Shown here: positions 18,729 to 27,797 of the stretch, in pieces | Position numbering within the stretch: position 1 is the stretch's first letter | Layout of the letters: each line of letters opens with the position of its first letter | Assembly: GCA_964613945.1 (NCBI GenBank) | Contig: CAZTJC010000008.1 | Span: 69,040-133,039, forward strand | Reading direction: 5' to 3' | Source of the DNA: JAVVHH01 sp964613945 | GTDB taxonomy: Bacteria; Pseudomonadota; Alphaproteobacteria; Acetobacterales; Acetobacteraceae | DNA length: 64,000 bases | Notes under the pieces: model-generated | Database searches by the model: none | What the model was told of the DNA's origin: nothing | Seen by the model: the letters and a program-made list of their open reading frames with translations, nothing else | Position numbers and translations under genes: made by a program

Positions 18729-19729
18729 GGCAGCGCCGGCAGGAACCGCGTGTCGATCAACTCACCCGCAGCCGCGTTGGTCTTGACCAGGCCCTGTTCC
18801 ACGAACCAGCGCTGCTGCGCCTCGACATCGCGAACGTCCAGCGCCCCGTCGGCGTCGTAGTAGCCGATCCCGTCCAGGATCTTCTGCGGGGCCACCGGGT
18901 CGCCGGTAAAGATGTATTTCTCGATGTCGGCGATTGCCGCGTCCGTCTGCGCGTCCCGCACCGGCGCGTCGCCAGCATCCCGGCGCAGGAAGGCGGCGCG
19001 ATAATCCGCGACACCTCGCTTATACGCCGCGGCAAAACGCTGCAGCGCATCAGCATGATCCGCCGTCATCCGGCTGGGCGCGAACACGGCCGTGATCTGA
19101 TACGGCACCAGATCGCCCACCCAGCCGATGATCTTGGCCTGCCCGCTAGCATCCAGCGGCTTGGCCTGCGACGCAATCGCCATGGTGGCGTCGATCTGCG
19201 CGGTGCGCACGGCGGCGATCATGTTGCCGATCGTCTGCAACGGCCGCAGCGTGATCGACGTCAGTGGGATGTCCTCATGCCCGGCGATCCGCCCGACCAT
19301 GTAGTGGAACGATGAGCCGAACTGCGTGATGCCCATGCTGTGCCCGGCCAGTTTCGCCGGCGAGGTCAACCCGGCCTCGAACGCCGCGTTGGAGGCCAGC
19401 AACGCTGTACCCTCGAAGCCCTTCTCCTCGTGCAGTCCGCCACCGATCACCTTCAGCGCCCCGCGCCCGGCCAGGTTGAAGAAGCCGCCGGTCAGAGCCG
19501 TGATGCCGACGTCGATGTCGCCCGACACCGCCGCCGCCGCGATCGGCTGTGCCGCCTCGAAGAACTTGAACTGCGCGTCCACTCCTTCCTGGGCGAAGTA
19601 ACCGCGCGCCATTGCCAAATAGAGCGGGGCCGGCGACAGCGTATGAAGCAGGCCGATCCGCATCGTCTCGGCCGCTGCCGCTCCCCGTCCGAGCATCGAT
19701 AAAAGCAGCAGCGTTGCGATCGCCCGCAT
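18725..19729 (-). CDS. ABC transporter substrate-binding protein, NMT1/SsuA type
   Basis: Periplasmic binding protein of 334 aa. The start at 19729 is chosen because GGAGG lies 9 bases before it, whereas the ATG at 19738 abuts the same GGAGG; longer in-frame starts would run into the divergent gene. A signal peptide (MRAIATLLLLSMLGRGAAAA) precedes the NMT1/THI5-like fold, seen as LSPAPLYLAMARGYFAQEGVD and the SGDIDVGITALTGGF region. Ligands in this family include sulfonates, nitrate, pyrimidine precursors and aromatic acids; none can be chosen here. Confidence 0.88.
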   Translation of the reverse strand: MRAIATLLLLSMLGRGAAAAETMRIGLLHTLSPAPLYLAMARGYFAQEGVDAQFKFFEAAQPIAAAAVSGDIDVGITALTGGFFNLAGRGALKVIGGGLHEEKGFEGTALLASNAAFEAGLTSPAKLAGHSMGITQFGSSFHYMVGRIAGHEDIPLTSITLRPLQTIGNMIAAVRTAQIDATMAIASQAKPLDASGQAKIIGWVGDLVPYQITAVFAPSRMTADHADALQRFAAAYKRGVADYRAAFLRRDAGDAPVRDAQTDAAIADIEKYIFTGDPVAPQKILDGIGYYDADGALDVRDVEAQQRWFVEQGLVKTNAAAGELIDTRFLPALP

Positions 19730-19829
19730 GGTCACCATCCTCCCAAGAGCCTGGTCCATGACATACACGGGGCGGGTTTGAACAGCGGCGGTGGTTGCAT
19801 CCCCGGCCATCGCTGCCCATACCCGGCGC

Positions 19830-21623
19830 ATGGCTCCGCCGCTTCTCCTCCTCCAAGACATTCAACTCTCGCTCGGCTCGGCGCCGCTGCTGCGAGGCGC
19901 CGAACTCGGCGTCGGCGCCGGCGAGCGCATCTGCCTCGTCGGCCGCAACGGCTCCGGTAAATCCACCCTGCTGAAAGTCGCCGCCGGCCTGCTGCAGGCC
20001 GATGGCGGCAAGCGCTTCATCCAGCCGGGCGCGACCATCCGCTACCTGCCGCAGGAGCCGGATTTCACCGGCTTCTCGACGGTGCTCGACTACGTGGAGG
20101 CCGGCATGGGTCCAGGCGACGACCCCTACCGGGGCCAAGCCCTGCTCGATCGGCTGGGACTTTCCGGGGACGAGGACCCGTCGCAGCTATCGGGCGGGCA
20201 GCAGCGCCGGGCGGCAATCGCGCGCACGCTGGCCCCTGCCCCCGACCTGCTGCTGCTCGACGAGCCCACCAACCATCTCGACCTGCCCGCCATCGAATGG
20301 CTGGAAGCCGAGTTGAAGTCGCTCCGCGCCGGGCTGGTGCTCATCAGCCATGACCGGCGTCTGCTGGAAACGCTGACCCGCAGCATCGTCTGGCTCGATG
20401 ACGGCGTGACCCGGCGCATCGACCGCGGCTTCGCGCATTACGAAGCCTGGCGCGAGGAGATCGAGGCGCAGGCCGAGCGGGACGCGCATCTGTTGGGACG
20501 GCAGATCCTCCGCGAGGAGCACTGGATGCGCTACGGCGTCACGGCGCGACGCAAGCGGAACGTGCGCCGGGTCGGTGAACTGCAGGCGTTGCGGCAGAAG
20601 CGGCGCGACCTCGGCACGGCCGCCGCGCCCTTGAAGCTTGCCGCGACCGAGGCCGACATGTCCGGCAAGCTGGTCGCGGTCGCCGAGAAGGTCAGCAAGG
20701 GCTATGGCGGCGCGCCGATCGTGCGCGACCTCACGCTGCGGGTGGTCCGCGGCGACCGGCTCGGCATCGTCGGGCCGAACGGCGCCGGCAAGACGACGCT
20801 GCTCAACCTCCTCACCGGGCGCAGCGAACCGGATAGCGGCGAGATCCGCATCGGCAGCAGCCTGGCCGCCATCACGCTGGATCAGCAGCGCGCCTCCCTC
20901 GACCCGGCCACGACCCTGTCGGACACGCTGACCGGCGGTGGCGGCAGCGACATGGTCGAGGTCGGCGGGGAGAAACGCCACGTGATCGGCTACATGAAGG
21001 AGTTCCTGTTCAAGCCCGAGCAGGCGCGCACCCCCGTGGGCGTCCTCTCCGGCGGTGAGCGCGGCCGGTTGACGCTCGCCTGCGCCATGGCACGGCCGAG
21101 CAACCTCCTGGTGCTCGACGAGCCGACCAACGACCTCGACCTTGAAACCCTCGACCTGTTGCAGGACATGCTGGCCGAATATCCCGGCACGGTGCTGCTG
21201 GTCAGCCACGACCGCGACTTCCTCGACCGTATCGTCACCTCGACGCTGGCCACCGAAGGCGACGGCACCTGGATCGAATACGCCGGCGGTTACAGCGACA
21301 TGTTGATCCAGCGTGGCGACCCGGTGGTGGCGCCGCCCGAGAAGACGCGGTCAGGCTCCGTCCAAACCGGCCGGACCGCTTCACGCAAGCTGTCGTTCAA
21401 GGACAAGCACGCGCTGGAGGCACTGCCCAAGAAGATGGAAGCGCTGACGGCGGATCGCACGCGCTTGCAGGCCCGGATGGCGGACCCGGATTTCTACCGC
21501 AAGGATCCGGCCGGCTTCGCTGCTGCCAATGATCAGCTCGCCAAGGTGGAGCGTGAGCTCGCGACGGCCGAAGAAAAGTGGCTGGAGTTGGAGATGATGC
21601 GCGAGGCGCTCGCCTCGCCTTAG
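19830..21623 (+). CDS. uup: ABC-F family ATPase (Uup-like)
   Basis: Soluble protein with two ABC ATPase domains and no membrane segment, 597 aa. First domain: Walker A GRNGSGKST, signature LSGGQQRR, Walker B LLLLDEPTNHLD. Second domain: GPNGAGKTT, LSGGERGR, LVLDEPTNDLD. A basic linker between domains and a C-terminal coiled-coil-like tail (about residues 515-595) match Uup rather than EttA. ABC-F proteins act on the ribosome, and Uup also affects branched DNA intermediates and transposon excision. The ATG at 19830 is preferred to an in-frame GTG 13 codons upstream. Divergent from the NMT1-type importer. Confidence 0.88.
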   Translation: MAPPLLLLQDIQLSLGSAPLLRGAELGVGAGERICLVGRNGSGKSTLLKVAAGLLQADGGKRFIQPGATIRYLPQEPDFTGFSTVLDYVEAGMGPGDDPYRGQALLDRLGLSGDEDPSQLSGGQQRRAAIARTLAPAPDLLLLDEPTNHLDLPAIEWLEAELKSLRAGLVLISHDRRLLETLTRSIVWLDDGVTRRIDRGFAHYEAWREEIEAQAERDAHLLGRQILREEHWMRYGVTARRKRNVRRVGELQALRQKRRDLGTAAAPLKLAATEADMSGKLVAVAEKVSKGYGGAPIVRDLTLRVVRGDRLGIVGPNGAGKTTLLNLLTGRSEPDSGEIRIGSSLAAITLDQQRASLDPATTLSDTLTGGGGSDMVEVGGEKRHVIGYMKEFLFKPEQARTPVGVLSGGERGRLTLACAMARPSNLLVLDEPTNDLDLETLDLLQDMLAEYPGTVLLVSHDRDFLDRIVTSTLATEGDGTWIEYAGGYSDMLIQRGDPVVAPPEKTRSGSVQTGRTASRKLSFKDKHALEALPKKMEALTADRTRLQARMADPDFYRKDPAGFAAANDQLAKVERELATAEEKWLELEMMREALASP

Positions 21624-21710
21624 GCCGTCTGGGCTTCCTTGCGCTGTGTAGCGGTGGCCCGCATACAGCGACGCAAGCTGGCGGAGCGCCAGGCGCAAGG
21701 GAGAGATGGC

Positions 21711-23867
21711 ATGGAGCGGGTAAATGCGGCGGGGCTCGAGGTCGCGCGCGAGCTATATGATTTCGTCGAGCAGGAAGCCTTGCCCGGCACGGGCGTTGAT
21801 GCGGACGCATTCTGGTCGGGCTTTGCCGCCATGCTGCGCGACATGGCGCCGCGGAATGCAGAACTGCTGGCCCGCCGCGACGAGCTGCAGGGCCAGATCG
21901 ATGGCTGGCACCTCGAACACAAAGGTAAGCCGTTCGATGCCGGGCAGTACGAAGCCTTTCTTCGCGAGATCGGCTATCTGCAGCCCGAGCCCGCATCCGT
22001 GTCGGTCAGCACGGCCAATGTCGACCCCGAGATCGCCACGATCGCCGGGCCACAGCTTGTCGTCCCGATGTCGAACGCCCGCTACGCCCTGAACGCCGCC
22101 AACGCGCGCTGGGGCAGCCTCTACGATGCGCTCTATGGCACCGACGCGCTGCCGGAGACGGACGGCGCCACCCGCGGCCGCGGCTACAACCCGGCGCGTG
22201 GCGCTTTGGTCGTTGCCCGTGCGAAAAAGGTGCTGGACCAGGCCGCGCCGCTGGCCAGCGGGTCTCATGCCGACGCGACCGCGTATCGCGTCGCCGATGG
22301 CGCTCTGGCGGTCGAAACCGCGAGCGGCACGGTTGCGCTCCGAACCCCGGCGCAGTTCGTCGGCTACCGTGGCGATGCCGGTGCGCCCAGCGCCATCCTG
22401 CTGCGCAACAACGGCATCCATCTCGAGATCGTGGTCGACCGCGATCACGCCATCGGCAAGACCGATCCGGCCGGCATGTCCGACCTGCTCATGGAGTCGG
22501 CGATCTCGACGATCCAGGATCTCGAGGACAGCGTCGCCGCGGTGGATGCCGCCGACAAGGTGCTGGTGTATCGCAACTGGCTCGGCCTGATGCGGGGCGA
22601 CCTGGTCGCGAGCTTCGACAAGAGTGGCAAGACGCTGGAGCGCAAGCTGGAGCTGGACCGCGACTACACCGCGCCGGACGGCAGCACGCTGACCCTGGCG
22701 GGCCGTAGCCTGATGCTGATCCGCAACGTCGGACACCACATGTACACCGATGCCGTGCTGCTGGACGGCAAGGAGTGCCCAGAAGGCATGCTGGACGCAG
22801 CAGTGACGTCGCTGATTGCCATGCATGACCTGAAGTCGACGGGTCCGATCCGCAACAGTCGGGCCGGCTCGGTCTACATCGTCAAGCCGAAGATGCACGG
22901 GCCGGACGAGGTTGGCTTCGCCAACGACATCTTCGGTCGCGTCGAGCAGTTCCTCGGTCTCGACGCTCATACGTTGAAGATGGGCATCATGGACGAGGAA
23001 CGACGGACCAGCGCCAACCTTGCCGCCTGCATCAACTCGGCTCGCGAACGGGTGGTGTTCATCAACACCGGCTTCCTGGATCGGACGGGCGACGAGATCC
23101 ACACGTCGATGGAAGCCGGCCCGATGGTGCGCAAGAACGAGGTCCGCAACACGCCTTGGATCAAGGCGTACGAGGACCGCAACGTCGATATCGGCCTGGC
23201 CTGTGGCCTGCGCGGCAAGGCGCAGATCGGCAAAGGCATGTGGGCTGCCCCCGACCGGATGGCCGACATGCTCGAGCAGAAGATCAGCCATCCGCGGGCC
23301 GGCGCCAATACCGCCTGGGTCCCCTCCCCGACCGCCGCCACCCTGCACGCGCTGCATTACCACCAGGTGAACGTGTCGGACCGGCAGGGCGAACTTGCGG
23401 GCAAGTCACGCGGGTCGCTGACTGACCTGCTGACCATCCCGCTCGCCGATCGGCCAAACTGGGCACCGGACGACATCCAGCAGGAGCTGGACAACAACGT
23501 GCAGGGCATCCTGGGCTACGTGGTGCGCTGGATTGACCAGGGCGTCGGCTGCTCGAAGGTGCCGGACGTGCACGACGTCGGCCTGATGGAGGATCGTGCC
23601 ACGCTGCGTATCAGCAGCCAGCACATCGCCAACTGGCTGCATCACGGTATCGTTACAGAACAGCAGGTGCGTGACACGATGCAGCGGATGGCGCTGGTGG
23701 TGGATCGGCAGAACGAGGGCGACGCCGCCTACACCAAGCTCGAGGGCAACGAGAGCGCCCCGGCGTTCCAGGCCGCCGCCGACCTGATCTTCCAGGGCCG
23801 CACTCAGCCGAACGGCTACACGGAGTTCGTGCTGCACGCGCGTCGGCGGGAAGCCAAAGCCGCCTAA
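21711..23867 (+). CDS. glcB: malate synthase G
   Basis: Condenses glyoxylate and acetyl-CoA to malate in the glyoxylate shunt. The 718 aa length and the blocks VPMSNARYALNAANARWGSLYDALYGTD, TIQDLEDSVAAVDAADK, RSLMLIRNVGHHMYTDAV and GIMDEERRTSANL identify the monomeric G isoform; the aspartate and glutamate that bind Mg and act as base lie in these blocks. The ATG at 21711 is preceded by AAGGGAG at a good distance, and an in-frame start 24 codons upstream is not needed. No isocitrate lyase gene is in the window. A strong hairpin terminator follows the stop. Confidence 0.96.
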   Translation: MERVNAAGLEVARELYDFVEQEALPGTGVDADAFWSGFAAMLRDMAPRNAELLARRDELQGQIDGWHLEHKGKPFDAGQYEAFLREIGYLQPEPASVSVSTANVDPEIATIAGPQLVVPMSNARYALNAANARWGSLYDALYGTDALPETDGATRGRGYNPARGALVVARAKKVLDQAAPLASGSHADATAYRVADGALAVETASGTVALRTPAQFVGYRGDAGAPSAILLRNNGIHLEIVVDRDHAIGKTDPAGMSDLLMESAISTIQDLEDSVAAVDAADKVLVYRNWLGLMRGDLVASFDKSGKTLERKLELDRDYTAPDGSTLTLAGRSLMLIRNVGHHMYTDAVLLDGKECPEGMLDAAVTSLIAMHDLKSTGPIRNSRAGSVYIVKPKMHGPDEVGFANDIFGRVEQFLGLDAHTLKMGIMDEERRTSANLAACINSARERVVFINTGFLDRTGDEIHTSMEAGPMVRKNEVRNTPWIKAYEDRNVDIGLACGLRGKAQIGKGMWAAPDRMADMLEQKISHPRAGANTAWVPSPTAATLHALHYHQVNVSDRQGELAGKSRGSLTDLLTIPLADRPNWAPDDIQQELDNNVQGILGYVVRWIDQGVGCSKVPDVHDVGLMEDRATLRISSQHIANWLHHGIVTEQQVRDTMQRMALVVDRQNEGDAAYTKLEGNESAPAFQAAADLIFQGRTQPNGYTEFVLHARRREAKAA

Positions 23868-23874
23868 AGAAAAA

Positions 23875-23902
23875 GGCCGGTTCCGATATGATCGGACCGG
23901 CC
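23875..23902. terminator. bidirectional intrinsic terminator between glcB and tRNA-Val
   Basis: GGCCGGT pairs with ACCGGCC and CCGAT with ATCGG around an ATG loop, with a one-base bulge. On the plus strand the stem is followed by ATTTTC (end of glcB); on the minus strand by TTTTTCTTT (end of the tRNA-Val transcript). It lies 7 bases after the glcB stop and 25 bases from the tRNA 3' end, so it can serve both convergent transcripts. Confidence 0.85.
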
Positions 23903-23927
23903 ATTTTCGTGTTCCCGAACCAGCAAA

Positions 23928-24002
23928 TGGTGGGCGCGACAGGGATTGAACCTGTGACCCCCGCCATGTCAAGGCGATGCTCTACCGCTGAGCTACGCGC
24001 CC
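23928..24002 (-). tRNA. tRNA-Val (anticodon GAC)
   Basis: Complete cloverleaf on the minus strand: acceptor GGGCGCG/CGCGCCC, D-arm GCTC/GAGC, anticodon stem TCGCC/GGCGG with loop TTGACAT (anticodon GAC, reading GUC and GUU), T-arm ACAGG/CCTGT with loop TTCAATC, discriminator A. The CCA end is encoded (included in the coordinates). It lies between the glcB terminator and the divergent formylglutamate amidohydrolase-like gene. Confidence 0.97.
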
Positions 24003-24033
24003 ATTTGCCGCACCGAAGCGCCGGGAGCGCTCC

Positions 24034-24061
24034 TTTAAACCGGACGGGGTGGTTTGTGCAA
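24034..24061 (-). promoter_or_regulatory. candidate promoter of tRNA-Val
   Basis: Minus-strand TTGCAC (24056-24061), a 16-base spacer and TTTAAA (24034-24039). This would start transcription about 25 bases before the tRNA 5' end. Position and spacing fit; the -35 match is only partial. Confidence 0.45.
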
Positions 24062-24099
24062 GACAGGTGACAGCAGCCTCGGACGGCGTTTAATACATT

Positions 24100-25002
24100 A
24101 TGGACACGCCGATGCCGCTAGAAGCCCATCACCGTGGGACGCCGATCCCTGCAACAACGGCATTCCGCATCGATCGGCCGTTGACGCAGACCACCCCTCT
24201 GGTTTTTGCATCGCCGCATTCCGGTCGTGGTTATCCCAGCACCTTTCTCGATTTCGCACGTTTGGACGCCGTCGCACTCCGCCGCAGCGAGGATTGCTTC
24301 GTAGACGAGTTATACGCCGGGGCGATCGCGGCTGGCGCGCCTCTACTGTCGGCAACGTTTGCCCGCGCGTATTGCGACCCGAACCGCGAAAAATGGGAAC
24401 TCGACCCGGCGATGTTCATGGACGCTCTTCCAGAGTGGGTGAACACCACGAGCGCGCGGGTAGGCGCCGGGCTCGGAACACTCGCGCGGGTGGTCGCATC
24501 GGGTGAGTCGATCTATCGGCGCAAGCTGTCGTTCGGCGAGGCCGAGTTCCGCGTGCGCACCTATTGGGAGCCCTATCACGCCGCGTTGCGTCAGCTCCTG
24601 GACGACACCAAGCAGGCCTTCGGTGCTTGCCTGCTGATCGATTGCCATTCGATGCCGGCGCAAGCCTATGCGGATGGGCGCAGGTCGCCCGACGTCATCC
24701 TCGGTGACGCCCACGGGACCGCGTGCTCGCCACGGATCATGCGAACGATCGAGACGATCCTGTCGGACCTCGGCTTCGTGGTGCGCCGCAACGACCCATA
24801 TGCCGGCGGCTATGTGACGCGGCACTACGGACGTCCGCGTGAGTTGATCCACACGCTGCAACTTGAGTTGGCGCGCGGCCTATACATGGACGAGGCCCGG
24901 CTCACCCATTCCGCACAGTTTGGCGACATCCAGCAAAAACTCGCGGAGTTCGCCCTGCACCTCGGCATCGAAGCGCCGGACCTGCTGTCCTTGAACATAT
25001 AG
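24100..25002 (+). CDS. N-formylglutamate amidohydrolase family protein
   Basis: 300 aa member of the FGase family (HutG type), zinc hydrolases that split N-formyl-L-glutamate into formate and glutamate. Visible marks are FASPHSGRGYP near residue 45, SEDCFVDELY, LLIDCHSMPAQ in the middle and YAGGYVTRHYGRP plus LQLELARGLYMDE near the C-terminus. No other histidine-degradation (hut) gene is nearby, so the physiological substrate is uncertain. No Shine-Dalgarno sequence is seen before the ATG at 24100; a second ATG at 24112 is an alternative. Confidence 0.85.
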   Translation: MDTPMPLEAHHRGTPIPATTAFRIDRPLTQTTPLVFASPHSGRGYPSTFLDFARLDAVALRRSEDCFVDELYAGAIAAGAPLLSATFARAYCDPNREKWELDPAMFMDALPEWVNTTSARVGAGLGTLARVVASGESIYRRKLSFGEAEFRVRTYWEPYHAALRQLLDDTKQAFGACLLIDCHSMPAQAYADGRRSPDVILGDAHGTACSPRIMRTIETILSDLGFVVRRNDPYAGGYVTRHYGRPRELIHTLQLELARGLYMDEARLTHSAQFGDIQQKLAEFALHLGIEAPDLLSLNI

Positions 25003-25062
25003 CTGATCCGCGCAGGGGTCGCGTTAACGAAGCTTTTACCTGGCCGAGGCATCATCTTCGGC

Positions 25063-25869
25063 ATGCAACGGCGCTTCTTGCTTCTCATGCTGGCTGTGAT
25101 CGCGGGCCTCAGCCCGGCTCAGGCCGACGTTCCGCCGCCTGCGCTATGTCGGTCCGCCATTGCGGCGGCCGAACGCAGCTACGGCATTCCGGATCGTTTG
25201 ATGCAGGCGATCGGGGTCGTCGAGAGTGGCCGCGCGGACGAGCGCGGTGGAGTGACCGCCTGGCCGTGGACCATCAACGTCGAGGGTGTCGGCTACGTCT
25301 TCGAGACCAAACAGGAGGCGATCGCGGCGGTGAACGAGCATCGTGCGCGGGGCGCACGGTCGATCGACGTCGGCTGCATGCAGGTCAACCTCATGCATCA
25401 CGGCGACGCATTCGGCTCGCTCGAGCAAGCCTTCGATCCCGGCGCCAATTCGCGGTACGCGGCCCAGTTTCTGCAGAACCTGCTGGCGCAGACCGGCTCT
25501 TGGCCTCGGGCAACGGCCGGCTATCACTCGTTGACGCCCGATATCGGCGCCGATTATGGGCGGAAAGTGTTGGCCGTATGGGCACGGCCGGGGCTGGGCG
25601 AACCGGTGCCGTTCATTTCGGTACGGCGTGGTGCCAACACGGCTAATCTCGTGCCACCGGCGAATGCATTCACGTCGACGCCGAGCGGCCCAATCGCTCC
25701 TTCACCGGGCGGGTTGTCCATGCCGGGAAGCATGACGGCCCGTGTGATCCAGAGTGCGCCCGGAGCAACAGCCGGCGCCGGAGGCGGGTCAGGCACTGGC
25801 CGCGGTTTGTCCGCTTACCGCCTTGCACCGACGCGGCTTGCTACGACACTCGGTTTCCGCCGCGGCTGA
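25063..25869 (+). CDS. lytic transglycosylase-like protein (SLT domain)
   Basis: 268 aa exported protein with a signal peptide (MQRRFLLLMLAVIAGLSPAQA). A lysozyme-like fold follows: AAAERSYGIPDRLMQAIGVVESGR with the catalytic Glu near residue 54, then a long insert, VGCMQVNLMHHG (the variant of the GLMQIN motif), and RYAAQFLQNLLAQTGSWPRATAGYHS. Residues beyond about 190 are low-complexity Gly/Ser/Pro/Ala. The domain cleaves peptidoglycan between MurNAc and GlcNAc in family members; here it may act in wall remodelling or in assembling a cell-envelope machine. It ends 62 bases before the convergent acyl-CoA dehydrogenase. Confidence 0.85.
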   Translation: MQRRFLLLMLAVIAGLSPAQADVPPPALCRSAIAAAERSYGIPDRLMQAIGVVESGRADERGGVTAWPWTINVEGVGYVFETKQEAIAAVNEHRARGARSIDVGCMQVNLMHHGDAFGSLEQAFDPGANSRYAAQFLQNLLAQTGSWPRATAGYHSLTPDIGADYGRKVLAVWARPGLGEPVPFISVRRGANTANLVPPANAFTSTPSGPIAPSPGGLSMPGSMTARVIQSAPGATAGAGGGSGTGRGLSAYRLAPTRLATTLGFRRG

Positions 25870-25931
25870 GGTCCTTTCCGGGCCTACAGCCTCGACGAGA
25901 AAGCGTTCAGTTCACCCGGCCGGGCGTAGGT

Positions 25932-27098
25932 TCAGTAGCTTCGTGGCAGTCCGAGGACGTGTTCGGCGACAAACGAGAGCACCAGATTGGTGCTGATCGG
26001 CGCCACTTGGTAAAGGCGTGTTTCCCGGTACTTGCGCTCGACGTCGTATTCCTCGGCAAAACCAAACCCGCCATGGGTCTGCACGCATGCTTCAGCGGCT
26101 GCCCAGCTGGCATCTGCCGCCAGCAACTTGGCCATGTTGGCTTGCTCCCCGCACGGCAACCCGGCAGCGAAACGCTCACACCCGTCCTGAACCATTAACT
26201 CGGCTGCGCGCATCTGCGCATATGCACGGGCAATCGGGAATTGAATGCCCTGGTTCTGCCCGATCGGGCGACCGAACACCGAGCGATCCCGTGCATAGGC
26301 AACGGACTTGTTGGTGAACCACTTCGCATCGCCGATGCATTCGGCGGCGATCAGCAAACGCTCGGCGTTCATGCCGTCAAGGATATAGCGAAACCCCTTT
26401 CCCTCTTCCCCGACCAGGCTATCGGCCGGAATACGCATCTGGTCGAAGAACACTTCACAAGAGTTATGATTCATCATCGTGCGAATGGGCCGGATCGTCA
26501 GCCCTTTATCGCGCACGAGCCGCATATCGAAGATGAAGACCGATAAACCGTCCGTACGTTTCTTGACCTGATCCTGAGGCGTCGTGCGTGCCAGTACCAT
26601 CATGAGATCGGAATACTCGGCGCGGCTCGTCCAGATCTTCTGCCCATCGATGACATAGCTATCGCCATCCAACCGGGCCGTCGTGCGCAGGCTACTCGTG
26701 TCGGTGCCGCTGGTCGGCTCCGTGACGCCGAACGCCTGTAAGCGCAAAGCCCCGCTGGCGATCTGCGGCAAGTATGCTTCCTTCTGGGCAATGGACCCAT
26801 GCCGAAGCACGGTGCCCATCATATACATCTGCGCATGGCATGCAGCGCCGTTGCAGCCTTCGGCATGGATCGTCTCGAGGATCTCCGCTGCCTCGGCCAA
26901 CCCCAGCCCGGCCCCGCCATACTGCTCCGGGATCAACGCTCCCAAATAGCCAGCCTCGGTCAACGCGGCGACGAACTCGCTCGGATAGGCCCGCTTGGTG
27001 TCGAGTTCGCGCCAGTACGCGCCGGGAAACCGAGCGCACAACTTGGCGACCTCATCGCGGATGGCGCTATCGCTCCGCGGTTTAACAGCATTATCCAT
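25932..27098 (-). CDS. acyl-CoA dehydrogenase family protein
   Basis: FAD-dependent dehydrogenase, 388 aa from the ATG at 27098 (AGGGAG six bases upstream favours this over the ATG two codons earlier). The FAD/substrate motif AFGVTEPTSGTDTSSL, GQKIWTSRAEYSD, RSVFGRPIGQNQ and QTHGGFGFAEEYDVER are clear. At the C-terminus the usual YEGTSEI block is replaced by VAPISTNL, so the catalytic Glu found there in short- and medium-chain enzymes is absent; the base could sit elsewhere, as in isovaleryl-CoA dehydrogenase. No beta-oxidation neighbours are present, so the substrate is unknown. Confidence 0.88.
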   Translation of the reverse strand: MDNAVKPRSDSAIRDEVAKLCARFPGAYWRELDTKRAYPSEFVAALTEAGYLGALIPEQYGGAGLGLAEAAEILETIHAEGCNGAACHAQMYMMGTVLRHGSIAQKEAYLPQIASGALRLQAFGVTEPTSGTDTSSLRTTARLDGDSYVIDGQKIWTSRAEYSDLMMVLARTTPQDQVKKRTDGLSVFIFDMRLVRDKGLTIRPIRTMMNHNSCEVFFDQMRIPADSLVGEEGKGFRYILDGMNAERLLIAAECIGDAKWFTNKSVAYARDRSVFGRPIGQNQGIQFPIARAYAQMRAAELMVQDGCERFAAGLPCGEQANMAKLLAADASWAAAEACVQTHGGFGFAEEYDVERKYRETRLYQVAPISTNLVLSFVAEHVLGLPRSY

Positions 27099-27206
27099 GA
27101 CCATCTCCCTGCCTCAACCAAAGCACAGGCGATCGGGCTCGGCCATCCACATCGCCGTGGGCCGAGGCTGCTTGCTTCTGCGCCCCAAGAAGTCCCTTGT
27201 TAAGGG

Positions 27207-27560
27207 CTAGTCGGCGAGCGCTTCGCGGATGGCGTGATCAAGTTCAACCGTTCTGAACGGCTTACGGATCAACCTGCACGACGTCGCTTGGGGTGTGAAA
27301 TAGCCCGAGATCATGACGACCTTTAGGCTGTGGTAGCGAGCGCTCGCCAAGTCAAACAGCTCAAAACCCGACATTCCAGGCATGCGGATATCGGTCACCA
27401 TCACCTCGAGATCCGGAAACTCGGCGAGTTTCTCCAGCGCCTCGAACCCGTTGGTCGCCTGTAAGACGCGATAGCCAAGCTCTTCCAGCATGTCGGCTGA
27501 CGTTTCGCGAACGTCATCATTGTCGTCGACGAGCAGAACATGATGGGGGTGGTCGGACAC
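27207..27560 (-). CDS. single-domain response regulator (CheY-like receiver)
   Basis: 117 aa receiver domain without an output domain. Acidic pair DDNDD near residues 9-13, phospho-acceptor Asp in MVTDIRMPGMSG, switch Ser in VVMISGY and the conserved Lys in IRKPF are all present, so it should be phosphorylatable. The start is the GTG at 27560, with AGGAG five bases upstream; in-frame extension to 27716 would add an unrelated low-complexity stretch. No histidine kinase is adjacent. It is divergent from the DUF5648 protein gene. Confidence 0.88.
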   Translation of the reverse strand: MSDHPHHVLLVDDNDDVRETSADMLEELGYRVLQATNGFEALEKLAEFPDLEVMVTDIRMPGMSGFELFDLASARYHSLKVVMISGYFTPQATSCRLIRKPFRTVELDHAIREALAD

Positions 27561-27797
27561 ACACGCTCCTCGGACGCGCGACGGCGAGCGGCCGTAACGC
27601 GCCTGACGTCTACCTGACACAATCGGTCGGATGCACCCGCATAACGAAATTCCATCGTCAAAATCTCGTGGGCTTGGAATCTCCAGTGGTTTGGATCCAG
27701 TGCTCGTCAACAGCATACAACCAGGACGCGAAGATATTTAACGATAAAATACCGTTATTATAATGCTTTGCTTGTGTCAGCTTAGCGGAGTTCGCCA
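27561..27797. other. divergent intergenic region, AT-rich in its right half
   Basis: 237 bases between the response regulator start and the DUF5648 gene start. The segment from about 27731 to 27770 is strikingly AT-rich for this genome and contains the promoter candidate listed separately. No RNA gene or repeat was recognised in the rest. Confidence 0.5.
27737..27764 (+). promoter_or_regulatory. candidate promoter with overlapping dyad, upstream of DUF5648 gene
   Basis: A perfect TATAAT at 27759-27764 lies 34 bases before the GTG start, with TTTAAC at 27737-27742 (16-base spacer) as a weak -35. An inverted repeat TAACG-9 bases-CGTTA (27739-27757) fills the space between the two hexamers, the usual place for a repressor or activator site. 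The hexamer and dyad are seen directly; function is inferred. Confidence 0.5.

Noticed and set aside
21753..23363. 536-codon minus-strand frame opposite glcB
   Set aside because: Antisense to a clear malate synthase; no domain and no ribosome binding site consistent with a gene.
27194..27206. Small hairpin CCCTT-GTT-AAGGG after the response regulator stop
   Set aside because: Five pairs with no U-tract; too weak to call a terminator.
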